From assembly GCA_964466155.1 (NCBI GenBank), contig CAYXMY010000039.1, positions 1 through 23,596 of the forward strand: 23,596 nucleotides of DNA, read 5' to 3'. The notes below the pieces were generated by a model. The model was not told the origin of the DNA and searched no databases. It worked only from the letters and a program-made list of their open reading frames with translations. Origin of the DNA: Caenibius sp964466155. GTDB taxonomy: Bacteria > Pseudomonadota > Alphaproteobacteria > Sphingomonadales > Sphingomonadaceae. Every line of letters begins with the position of its first letter. Position 1 is the first letter of the stretch. Below are positions 15,010 to 22,192 of the stretch, piece by piece. The translations under genes were made by a program, and so were the position numbers.

Positions 15010-16344
15010 ATGGCTTTGAAACGACGCTTGCGGCTCTATGCGCCATTGGTTGCCTGTGCGGTTGCTGGCCTGTCTCCGCTGGTGGCAACCGACAAAGGCC
15101 CCGCCGTGGACATACAGACATCGGCATGCCGCGCGTACGATGCCCAGCATGCGGTGGAAGCGATGGCACTTCGCTTGATCGCTACGCCAGAGATGCAAAA
15201 GGTCCGCGCCGAAGCAGCGGAACGCTGGCAGGCAAATTGGGGGCCGGTTTCTGACGAAGCGAGCAAGGAATTCCCCCGCGCGTTGGATGAACTGATCTTC
15301 AACGCGGCTTTGAAGACGGTGGTTCACGCCACCCGGCCGCCGGCAATGATCATGCTGATCAATCGCCCGACACGCCATGGCGATGTGGCTGTGCCGGGCA
15401 CCCGTTATGGCTGGGACAACACCGATAATGTCTATGGCAGCATTCCCGTCGATCCGCGGGCGACTTACCGCCTTTCCGGGCGAATGCCCGCTAACGGCAC
15501 CAATCTGAATCTGTCCGTATGGTCGAAGGACGGGATCGTGCTGACCAATCTCGCCCGATCCGACATAAAGACGGACGCCAACGGTCGTTTCACGCTTTCC
15601 GTGGGGGCGGGGGAGCATTTCGATATCCCGCTGGCGGCCAATGCCAGTCACATCATGGTGCGTGAAACGCTGGCTGACTGGGATACCGATACGCCGATCT
15701 ATATCGATGTGGAGCAAACCAGCGGAGATAAGTCCGTGGTTCCGCCCCTCCCGGTGCTGGCATCCGAAGCCGCAACGGCGGTGCGTGGAATGGTGGGCAA
15801 GTTGGAAGGGTGGCGCAGTTCGCTCTACCGCAAATATCCCGCCAACGAGTTTGTCCAGCCATGGGCCGGACGGACCGACAATGGCGGTTTGCCCAATCAG
15901 GCATATTCCATAGGCTATTTTGCGCTGCAGGATGACGAGGCGCTGGTGTTCGACATCGGCGTGGGTGGGGCACGTTATTTTTCGTTCCAGCTATCAGACA
16001 TCTGGGGCACGAGCGGGGACTTCGTCCGCCATGTCAGTACGCTCACCAACAAGCAATCGCACGCGAATGCAGATGGAACGCTGACTTACGTGGTATCGGT
16101 TCGCGATCCGGGTGTGCAGAACTGGATCAGCACGCAAGGCTGGCATGAAGGGGATATCACGCTGCGCTGGCAGCAGGTGAACGGTACGCCGTCGATCAAG
16201 GTTCGGCATATCAAACTGGCCGATCTGGCCACCGTACTCCCCCTTGATACGCCAAGCTTTGATGCGGCGGCGCGGCACAAGCAAATCGAGGCGCGCGCGC
16301 GCAATCCCTATGGGCAATGGCTGGATGCGCGCTGCGCACACTGA
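15010..16344 (+). CDS. Exported DUF1214-type protein, paralogue 1
   Basis: This is a 444-residue exported protein. The signal peptide is at residues 1-26 (MALKRRLRLYAPLVACAVAG followed by LSPLVA). A helical N-terminal part and a beta-rich middle follow (TYRLSGRMPANGTNLNLSVW). The C-terminal part resembles DUF1214: FALQDDEALVFDIGVGGARY, FSFQLSDIWGTS, and the hallmark RDPGVQNW at 365-372 before a second glycine-rich strand. The ATG at 15010 has GGGAG 7 bases upstream. An upstream in-frame GTG (14959) lies inside a hairpin and is unlikely. The biochemical function of DUF1214/DUF1254 proteins is not established. The position right behind a signalling TonB-dependent receptor suggests a periplasmic or surface role with the receptor's ligand. 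Confidence 0.85.
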   Translation: MALKRRLRLYAPLVACAVAGLSPLVATDKGPAVDIQTSACRAYDAQHAVEAMALRLIATPEMQKVRAEAAERWQANWGPVSDEASKEFPRALDELIFNAALKTVVHATRPPAMIMLINRPTRHGDVAVPGTRYGWDNTDNVYGSIPVDPRATYRLSGRMPANGTNLNLSVWSKDGIVLTNLARSDIKTDANGRFTLSVGAGEHFDIPLAANASHIMVRETLADWDTDTPIYIDVEQTSGDKSVVPPLPVLASEAATAVRGMVGKLEGWRSSLYRKYPANEFVQPWAGRTDNGGLPNQAYSIGYFALQDDEALVFDIGVGGARYFSFQLSDIWGTSGDFVRHVSTLTNKQSHANADGTLTYVVSVRDPGVQNWISTQGWHEGDITLRWQQVNGTPSIKVRHIKLADLATVLPLDTPSFDAAARHKQIEARARNPYGQWLDARCAH

Positions 16345-16378
16345 TCGCTTACGCTGTATCGTACTTGATGGGAGAGAG

Positions 16379-17689
16379 ATGATTATGCGGATGAAAACTG
16401 TTCTATCGGGGCTGCTCGTGGCCGTGGCCATGTCGGGTGGCCCTGCTTTTGCAAAGGATCGTGCACCCGAAGCATCGCCATCGCCTGTGGCGGCACCGAC
16501 GAAGGATGCCGAGGAACTGGCGGCGGCATGGGATGAATTTACCGGAACCCTGGGCAATCTGACGGCATTTCTGCGCGATCATCCCTTTTACAAGGACGCG
16601 GAAAATCGGCCCGCCGCCTATTCATACCTTGCCGGATTGACGATTGCGCGGCTGGAAGAAGATGTCATCTTCGATCCGGCACAACCCTATTTCCGGGTGC
16701 TCGATCATCGTATTCGCGAAGGCGGCGATAACCCCGATCAGCGTTATTTGATGACGGCAATCGAAGGCGGCGAAACCTATCGTGTCTGGGGGAGAGTGGG
16801 GAAGGAGCGCCGTCTCGATTTTCAGGTCTATGCGGGCGATCCGTTCGTGCCCAATGGCGGGCGCGCCGCCTCGTTCCTGAGTTCGGATAAACTTGAGCGG
16901 GCTCCCGATGGAACATTCGAGGTCTGGATTTCCCCCACGCGGCATGCGGGCAACTGGCTGGAAAATCCCACCGATGGCAACCAATTGCTGGTCCGCCAGA
17001 TTTTCAGCGATTGGAGCAAGGAAGTTCCGGGGGATGTGCATATCGACCGGGTGGGGCATGAAGGCGATCTGAAACCCGCGCTTTCCGAAAAGGCCATGGC
17101 CGCACGTCTGCGCAAGGCCGCGGCTGACCTGAACACCCATATTCGGGTATGGCCGGCCATGGTGGCAAACCGTTATATGTCCTTGCCTGCCAACACCCTG
17201 AATCCGCCGAACGATCCCGGCGCGATGGGTGGCGTGCCGGGCCGCTTTATGGTCAGCGGCAATTTCGATCTCGCCCCCGATGAAGCGATGATTGTGCGGA
17301 CCTGGCCGATGAGCGGGAATTACCAGGGCATCCAACTGGCCGATCCATGGTTCTCGTCTCTGGAATACGGCAATCGCCAATCCAGCCTGACCGGCGATCA
17401 ATCATACAAGAGTGGCGATGGATCGTACTACTACGTGATCGCTCGCCGCGACCCCGGCGTGCCCAATTGGGTGGATACGGTCGACCGTCAACGCGGTGTG
17501 GTCTTGCTGCGGTTTGATGGCATGAAGGAAACGACTTTCGATCCAGCGAAATACCCGACCGCGCAAAAAGTCAAAATCGCGGACCTGCGTAAATATCTGC
17601 CGCGCGATACGCCCACCGTAACGCCAGAGCAGCGCAACAAGGCAATCGCCGAACGCCGCCGTCACGTCCAGTTGCGGTTCGACAACTAA
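16379..17689 (+). CDS. Exported DUF1214-type protein, paralogue 2
   Basis: This is a 436-residue exported protein. The signal peptide is at residues 1-24 (MKTVLSGLLVAVAMSGGPAF within it). It shares the plan of the preceding protein: a TYRVWGRVGKERRLDFQVY strand pair in the middle, then FDLAPDEAMIVRTWPMSGNY, GIQLADPWFSS, and RDPGVPNW at 357-364. The two proteins are clearly diverged, so this is an old tandem duplication and not a recent copy. The ATG at 16379 follows GGGAGAGAG, and the gap to the previous stop is 34 bp, so the two genes are cotranscribed. The N-terminal half includes a stretch rich in acidic residues (AEELAAAWDEF). No catalytic residues can be named. Confidence 0.85.
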   Translation: MIMRMKTVLSGLLVAVAMSGGPAFAKDRAPEASPSPVAAPTKDAEELAAAWDEFTGTLGNLTAFLRDHPFYKDAENRPAAYSYLAGLTIARLEEDVIFDPAQPYFRVLDHRIREGGDNPDQRYLMTAIEGGETYRVWGRVGKERRLDFQVYAGDPFVPNGGRAASFLSSDKLERAPDGTFEVWISPTRHAGNWLENPTDGNQLLVRQIFSDWSKEVPGDVHIDRVGHEGDLKPALSEKAMAARLRKAAADLNTHIRVWPAMVANRYMSLPANTLNPPNDPGAMGGVPGRFMVSGNFDLAPDEAMIVRTWPMSGNYQGIQLADPWFSSLEYGNRQSSLTGDQSYKSGDGSYYYVIARRDPGVPNWVDTVDRQRGVVLLRFDGMKETTFDPAKYPTAQKVKIADLRKYLPRDTPTVTPEQRNKAIAERRRHVQLRFDN

Positions 17690-17715
17690 CCGGAACCATT
17701 CGTCAGGCAGGTTGC

Positions 17716-17898
17716 ATGGCAAGCGTGCGATCTGCCGCAATGGCGAGATATGGCAGCATCTATCTAGACGGCTTGGTCAACGAGGCAGGCTTCAGCTTCA
17801 ATCAGGACCTGTCGGCAATCGAACGGATTGAAGTGCTGAAAGGTCCTTCGTCCATGTTGTTCGGCTGGACCTCGCGCGAGGGCTGGCGCCCGGATTGA
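17716..17898 (+). pseudogene. Remnant of a TonB-dependent receptor plug domain
   Basis: A 60-residue frame contains IYLDGLVNEAGFSFNQDLSA followed by IERIEVLKGPSSMLFGWTS. This is the conserved plug segment of siderophore-type TonB-dependent receptors, which normally continues into a PGG-V-N motif and a barrel. Here it turns into REGWRPD and stops. Nothing before it forms a signal peptide or TonB box, and no barrel follows. It differs from the corresponding segment of the intact receptor upstream (LERVEVLRGPQGTLYGRNT), so it derives from a different receptor gene that was largely deleted. Confidence 0.75.
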
Positions 17899-18051
17899 AT
17901 GACGGATCAGCGCGGCAGCGCATCGGGATAGCTCTGATATTTCGACCCGATTAGGGTGAGAGATCGTGCACTATGGCGAACTGCCCATCTTCTGGCGGAA
18001 TGCGTTCGCATTCACGTATCTCTACGCTTACGTAGAACCGTAACCCCGAAG

Positions 18052-18089
18052 AGGGTTATCTTCTCCTTCCGAGGTAACCCTTTCTTTTT
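18052..18089 (+). terminator. Intrinsic terminator with an overlapping competing hairpin
   Basis: AGGGTTATCT pairs with AGGTAACCCT (10 bp with one G-U, loop TCTCCTTCCG), followed by TTCTTTTT. A TAACCC copy at 18041-18046 can instead pair with the same GGGTTA (18053-18058), and a later GGGTTAT (18142-18148) can pair with the distal TAACCC. Both would disrupt the terminator. Confidence 0.75.
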
Positions 18090-18259
18090 CGCGGGAGGGG
18101 CGTTGTCTCAGGAGGTTTGGATAACTCCTATTCATTCAGTTGGGTTATGGGGGCGAGGACAAGATAGCGGTAAGACCCTGAGTCGAGTGAGGGTATTGCG
18201 GATAGCGCGCTTTTTACCCGTATGATCGGGCCTCTCACCCCAACCCGCTAAAGAAGGAT

Positions 18260-18278
18260 AATTGCTGAGCAGGCAATT
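18260..18278. promoter_or_regulatory. Candidate LysR-type regulator box upstream of tauA
   Basis: AATTGC-N7-GCAATT is a perfect-armed inverted repeat that contains the T-N11-A core of LysR-family boxes. tau genes are controlled by the LysR proteins Cbl/CysB in E. coli. The link here is inferred. It could also be an RNA hairpin. Confidence 0.45.
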
Positions 18279-18287
18279 ATTTCTTGA

Positions 18288-18299
18288 GGGATTAATCCC
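18288..18299. promoter_or_regulatory. Perfect 12-bp palindrome upstream of tauA
   Basis: GGGATTAATCCC is identical to its reverse complement. It lies 10 bp after the LysR-like box and 79 bp before the chosen tauA start, between a TTGAGG (18284-18289) and a GATAGT (18306-18311) that could be -35 and -10. It may be a repressor operator. Confidence 0.4.
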
Positions 18300-18377
18300 A
18301 ATTGAGATAGTAGGAAATTGTCAGTGTCATCCGGCCGGTTGCGAATCCCATGTTGCAGCCTGCCTGAAGGGCGCCGC

Positions 18378-19502
18378 ATGGCATTGGAAGGATATGAGCT
18401 TGCTCTGCGCGATAGCCCTGAAAACTCTTGCTCCAACAGCACTCACGCTCATCTTCTAATCGGAATTCGCGCTTTGGTTGTTTTGTACAGGCTGCTTCCC
18501 CTGTTGATCGTGCTTGGCGTGGCCGGGATATTTCTGGCGGGTCGATCCGGCCCCGGTCACGATGGGCCGATTGTAATCGGTTATCAGACAGTTATCGATC
18601 CCTCAAAGATCCCTCAAGCTGATGGATTGTACGAGAAGGCCATGGGCAGGCCGATTGAATGGCGCCGGTTTGAAAGCGGCACGGATGTGATGGCGGCCTT
18701 GGCTTCCGGTTCGGTGCAGATAGCCGATCTGGGCTCCAGCCCGTTGGCGGCGGCAACAACCCGTGAACTGCCGATTGAGACAGTTCTGATCCTGGCGGAA
18801 ATCGGTAATTCCGAAGCTCTGGTCACGCGTGACGGCAGCAATATCCGCTCCCCGCAAGACTTGTCGGGAAAGAAGGTGGCCGTTCCCTTCATGTCGACGG
18901 CGCATTACAGCCTGCTTTCTGCGTTGAGGCACTGGAATGTCGATGCCTCGAAGATCCAGATCCTCAATTTGCGCCCTCCGGAAATCAATGCTGCATGGCG
19001 CAGGGGCGATATCGATGCCGCCTATGTCTGGGACCCGGTGCTGGGCAAGCTCAAGGCTTCTGGCAGAGTGCTGACGACTTCGGAGGAGGTGAGCAGGTGG
19101 GGCGCCCCGACATTCGAGGCATGGGTGGTTCGCAAGGATTTTGCCCAGCGCTATCCCAAGGCGGTGACGGCATTCGTGCGAGTGACGCTGGATGCTCATG
19201 ATGCCTATCGGGCGAATGGAGCCACTTGGGGGTCCCAATCCCCGCAAGTCGCCAAGATCGCCCGGCTGACCGGTGCGGACCCGCAAGATATTCCGGGTCT
19301 GCTTGCGGGCAGCAATTTCCCCACCGCGACCGAGCAACTCTCAAGCAGATTGCTGGGCGGGGGAACGGCCCATGCGCTGAAAGATACCGCAACCTTTCTG
19401 AGGCAGCAGAGAAGGCTCGACCGCACCCTGCCTTCCTACACGGCTTATGTGAGCGACCGCTTCATTCCGCGCGATAGCCATAATCACGAAGGGAAGGAGT
19501 AG
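18378..19502 (+). CDS. tauA: Taurine/aliphatic sulfonate ABC transporter substrate-binding protein
   Basis: This 374-residue periplasmic binding protein of the TauA/SsuA family delivers sulfonates to the TauBC importer. The family segments are clear: GYQTVIDPSKIPQADGLYEK, RRFESGTDVMAALASGSVQI, LGSSPLAAATTRELPI and YVWDPVLG. I chose ATG 18378, which has AAGGG 6 bases upstream. This gives an unusual N-terminus: about 34 polar residues before a hydrophobic stretch (LVVLYRLLPLLIVLGVAGIF) and no obvious cleavage site or lipobox. The protein may stay anchored in the inner membrane. Alternative TTG starts exist but lack ribosome binding sites. It is followed without a gap by tauB. Sulfur limitation is the expected inducer, from family knowledge. 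Confidence 0.88.
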   Translation: MALEGYELALRDSPENSCSNSTHAHLLIGIRALVVLYRLLPLLIVLGVAGIFLAGRSGPGHDGPIVIGYQTVIDPSKIPQADGLYEKAMGRPIEWRRFESGTDVMAALASGSVQIADLGSSPLAAATTRELPIETVLILAEIGNSEALVTRDGSNIRSPQDLSGKKVAVPFMSTAHYSLLSALRHWNVDASKIQILNLRPPEINAAWRRGDIDAAYVWDPVLGKLKASGRVLTTSEEVSRWGAPTFEAWVVRKDFAQRYPKAVTAFVRVTLDAHDAYRANGATWGSQSPQVAKIARLTGADPQDIPGLLAGSNFPTATEQLSSRLLGGGTAHALKDTATFLRQQRRLDRTLPSYTAYVSDRFIPRDSHNHEGKE

Positions 19503-20300
19503 ATGCCCACTCTTTCGGTTCAGTCGGTCAGTATGTTCTATCCCAGCGCTCGCGGGGTGGTCCATGCGTTGGACGATGTTTCACTGGATGTCCGGAAAGG
19601 TGAGATCCTCGTGGCCTTGGGGGCTTCGGGGTGCGGCAAATCGACTTTGCTGGGGTTGATGGCGGGTTTTCAGTTTCCGCAGCAAGGGCAGGTGCTGGTC
19701 GGCGGCAAAGTGGTTGGCGGGCCGGGCGCGGATCGTGGCGTGGTTTTTCAGGACGATGCCTTGATGCCCTGGCTGAATGCCGAGGATAATGTCGCCTTCG
19801 GGTTGCGGTTGCAGAATGTCCGCCGGAACGACCGGCTGGAAACCGCTCGTCGAATGTTGGACCTCGTAGGTTTGAAGGGCTTTGCCCATCATGCCGTGCA
19901 TGAAATGTCCGGGGGCATGCGGCAGCGGGTCGGTCTCGCCCGCGCTCTGGCGGCTGACCCAGACTTTCTTCTGATGGATGAACCCCTCGGCGCGCTGGAT
20001 GAACTGACGCGGGAAAAGATGCAGGCTCTCTTGCTCGATCTGTGGCAGCGCACGGGCAAAGGCATTTTCATGATTACGCACAGTATTGAAGAAGCGCTGT
20101 TCCTGGCTACCGATCTTGTGCTGCTGACACCCCGGCCCGGGCGTGTCAGGCATCGCCTCAAGTTCGATTTCGCGCGGCGTTACATCGCGGGGGAGCCGGT
20201 TCGGGCGATCAAATCCGATCCCGCGTTCATTGCTGCGCGGGAAATGCTTCTGGCCGAAATATTCGCCGCGGAAGAGGAGGCTCAGTATGCCGCCGATTGA
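19503..20300 (+). CDS. tauB: Taurine/sulfonate ABC transporter ATP-binding protein
   Basis: This 265-residue cytoplasmic ATPase powers the sulfonate importer. Walker A GASGCGKST is at residues 40-48. The Q-loop is VVFQDDALMPWLN, the signature is MSGGMRQRVGLARAL, Walker B is FLLMDEPLGALDE, and the switch histidine is in MITHSIEEA. It begins directly after the tauA stop and overlaps tauC by 14 bp, so the genes are tightly coupled. The DDALMPWLN segment and overall length match the TauB/SsuB branch of the nitrate/sulfonate/bicarbonate family. Confidence 0.94.
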   Translation: MPTLSVQSVSMFYPSARGVVHALDDVSLDVRKGEILVALGASGCGKSTLLGLMAGFQFPQQGQVLVGGKVVGGPGADRGVVFQDDALMPWLNAEDNVAFGLRLQNVRRNDRLETARRMLDLVGLKGFAHHAVHEMSGGMRQRVGLARALAADPDFLLMDEPLGALDELTREKMQALLLDLWQRTGKGIFMITHSIEEALFLATDLVLLTPRPGRVRHRLKFDFARRYIAGEPVRAIKSDPAFIAAREMLLAEIFAAEEEAQYAAD

Positions 20301-21141
20301 AGGGACGATCCTGCCGGAAGCGTTGGCAGAAACGCCGATCCAGCCCCCGGCGAGCTTCAAGAACGCTTCGCGATGGAAGGTGCACGAGCCTGTGCTGACA
20401 TCGGTTTTCACTATCCTGATAGGCTGGTGGGCGCTTAGCGCGAGCGGGTGGATATCGCCCATATTCCTGCCTGGACCGGGGCAGGTATTCGCCAAGTTTA
20501 TGGATATCGCCACCACCGGCTTCATGGATGCCAGTTTGTTGCAGCACATTGCTGCCAGTTTGGGCCGGGTTGGTCTCGCTTTGCTGTTCGCTCTTGTGAC
20601 TGCCATTCCCGTGGGGATGGCGATGGGGTTGAACCGTCATGTGAACGCGACGCTCGATCCGTTTATCGAATTCTATCGCCCCATACCTCCGCTCGCTTAT
20701 TTGCCGCTGATCGTGATCTGGCTCGGCATCGGCGAACCCACGAAGGTATTGTTGATCTACCTCGCCATTTTCGCGCCTCTCGTCATTGCAACCGCCAACG
20801 GAGTGCGGCGTGTCGATCCTGCCCGCATTCAGGCGGCCCGATCGTTGGGCGCCGATACGGGGCAGCTTGTTCGCCTCGTCATTTTTCCCAGTGCGCTGCC
20901 CGATATCCTGACCGGCATTCGCATTGCGCTGGGGGTGGGCTGGTCGACCCTTGTGGCGGCCGAATTGGTGGCCGCAACGCGCGGCCTCGGTTTCATGGTG
21001 CAGTCGGCTGCGCAGATGCTCGTGACCGATGCCGTGATCGTCGGGATACTGATGATCGCTCTGATTGCGGCGCTGCTCGAAATCGGGTTGCGCGCGCTTG
21101 AAAAGAAATTCGTGGGATGGGCCACGCCTGCCCGTCGCTAA
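20287..21141 (+). CDS. tauC: Taurine/sulfonate ABC transporter permease
   Basis: This is a 284-residue inner-membrane permease with about six TM helices. The EAA loop that docks on the ATPase is seen as ARSLGADTGQLVRLVIFPSA followed by LPDILTGIRIALG. PIPPLAYLPLIVIWLGIGE is the family's TM segment. The N-terminus has a roughly 35-residue cytoplasmic tail rich in proline and alanine before TM1. ATG 20287 is set by AGGAGG 6 bases upstream inside tauB. In-frame codons further upstream belong to the tauB overlap and are not used. Confidence 0.93.
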   Translation: MPPIEGTILPEALAETPIQPPASFKNASRWKVHEPVLTSVFTILIGWWALSASGWISPIFLPGPGQVFAKFMDIATTGFMDASLLQHIAASLGRVGLALLFALVTAIPVGMAMGLNRHVNATLDPFIEFYRPIPPLAYLPLIVIWLGIGEPTKVLLIYLAIFAPLVIATANGVRRVDPARIQAARSLGADTGQLVRLVIFPSALPDILTGIRIALGVGWSTLVAAELVAATRGLGFMVQSAAQMLVTDAVIVGILMIALIAALLEIGLRALEKKFVGWATPARR

Positions 21142-21181
21142 ACTATCCATCAATAGCGGATGTCATGAAGGAAATCGGATA

Positions 21182-22015
21182 ATGGGTATCGTTCTCACCC
21201 GCCTGACGCCAGCGATCGGCGCTATCGTAGAAGGCGTGGATTTGTCCGCCTCGCTCGATGCCGAAACGCGTTCGATGCTCGAAGCCGCATTGGTGGAGCA
21301 TCAGGTGTTGTTCTTTCGCGGACAGGATATCACGCCCCAGCAGCATAAAGCTTTTGCGGCTGGCTTCGGCGATTTGCACATCCATCCGATTTATCCGCAA
21401 AGCGACGATGTTCCTGAGATCATGGTACTGGATACCGAACGGAACGATCTGCAGGACAATGCAATCTGGCATACGGATGTTACGTTTATCGAGACTCCCC
21501 CGCTGGGGGCGGTTCTGGCGGCGCGCAAGCTGCCGCCGACAGGGGGCGATACCTTGTGGGCGAGCGCCGCCGCCGCCTATGAAGGGCTTTCGCCCCCTTT
21601 CCAGAAGCTTTTGGATGGTTTGACGGCGACTCACGAATTCATCAAATCGTTTCCGCTGGAACGCTTCGGCAATGGCCCCGAAGCGTTGGATAAGTGGGAA
21701 AAGGCAAGGAGGAGCAATCCCCCGATCATCCATCCCGTGATCCGCACGCACCCGGTGAGCGGGCGCAAGGCCCTGTTCGTCAACGACGGCTTTACGACCC
21801 GGATCAACGAACTGGAGCCGAAGGAGAGCGCCGCCGTGCTGGCGTTCCTGTTCGAACATCTGGCGAAGCCGGAATATGTTGTCCGCTGGCGCTGGCAAGA
21901 AGGGGACGTGGCGTTTTGGGATAATCGGGGGACCCAGCATTATGCCGCCGACGATTATCGGCCCGCGCACCGGATCATGCATCGGGCCACCATCCTGGGT
22001 GACAGGCCGTATTGA
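21182..22015 (+). CDS. tauD: TauD/TfdA-family 2-oxoglutarate-dependent dioxygenase (taurine dioxygenase-like)
   Basis: This 277-residue Fe(II)/2-oxoglutarate enzyme oxidises taurine or a related sulfonate to release sulfite for sulfur assimilation. The iron ligands are H97 and D99 (NAIWHTDVTFIETPP) and H253 (WDNRGTQHYA). R268 in HRIMHRATILGD is the 2-oxoglutarate-binding arginine. Long stretches match E. coli TauD, including LPPTGGDTLWAS. N93 aligns with the E. coli N95 that contacts taurine. ATG 21182 has AAGGAA 8 bases upstream. It lies 40 bp after tauC and completes a canonical tauABCD order. The exact sulfonate cannot be read from sequence. Confidence 0.92.
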   Translation: MGIVLTRLTPAIGAIVEGVDLSASLDAETRSMLEAALVEHQVLFFRGQDITPQQHKAFAAGFGDLHIHPIYPQSDDVPEIMVLDTERNDLQDNAIWHTDVTFIETPPLGAVLAARKLPPTGGDTLWASAAAAYEGLSPPFQKLLDGLTATHEFIKSFPLERFGNGPEALDKWEKARRSNPPIIHPVIRTHPVSGRKALFVNDGFTTRINELEPKESAAVLAFLFEHLAKPEYVVRWRWQEGDVAFWDNRGTQHYAADDYRPAHRIMHRATILGDRPY

Positions 22016-22122
22016 GGATCGGCAGGGATGAGAGGTCCGGCCTTTGACCATCCTATTCGGCAGCCGGAGACATTCTGCCAACGGGTGTGACCGGCATAAT
22101 ATTTGTTGCATGGGCGCGGGCA

Positions 22123-22140
22123 CTGTCATGCAAGTGCAAC
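22123..22140 (+). promoter_or_regulatory. Candidate Pho box upstream of pstS
   Basis: CTGTCAT-GCAA-GTGCAAC has a perfect first half-site and a weak second (4 of 7 to CTGTCAT/C) with the correct 11-bp period. It lies 52 bp before the pstS ATG. PhoB control of pst genes is expected from the family. Confidence 0.4.
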
Positions 22141-22192
22141 GAAGCGCTCCTACCGGCCGTCGCGGGACTTATGCCCATTGGAGATTCTCGCG

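Larger units (their letters stand above)
17899..18377. other. Structured non-coding region between the receptor remnant and tauA
   Basis: These 479 bp have no supportable gene. They carry a run of inverted repeats: GAATGC/GCATTC (17998-18013), CTACG/CGTAG (18022-18035), alternating TAACCC and GGGTTAT segments (18041, 18053, 18075, 18142), ACCCT/AGGGT (about 18174-18193) and CCCG/CGGG (18218-18231). A LysR-type box and a 12-bp palindrome lie nearer tauA. Composition looks less GC-rich than the neighbouring genes. It may be a regulated leader of tauABCD, or debris around the deletion that removed the second receptor. Confidence 0.6.

Noticed and set aside
13466..15717. Minus-strand frames of 270-290 codons across the receptor and first DUF1214 gene
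   Set aside because: They are antisense to well-recognised proteins, lack domains and ribosome binding sites, and have the R/G/I/D-rich composition of shadows.
17956..18225. 89-codon plus-strand frame in the non-coding region before tauA
   Set aside because: It runs straight through the terminator and U-tract at 18052-18089, has no ribosome binding site, and shows no recognisable protein pattern.
17954..18240. 9-bp inverted repeat GGGTGAGAG / CTCTCACCC bracketing the structured region
   Set aside because: It could be the closing stem of one large RNA, but a 9-bp match at any spacing in about 400 bp is not improbable by chance, and it does not extend. Kept only as a note for a covariance search.
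19581..22129. Minus-strand frames of 308-341 codons across the tau genes
   Set aside because: They are antisense to tauB, tauC and tauD, which have all family motifs intact. No signals support expression of the opposite strand.
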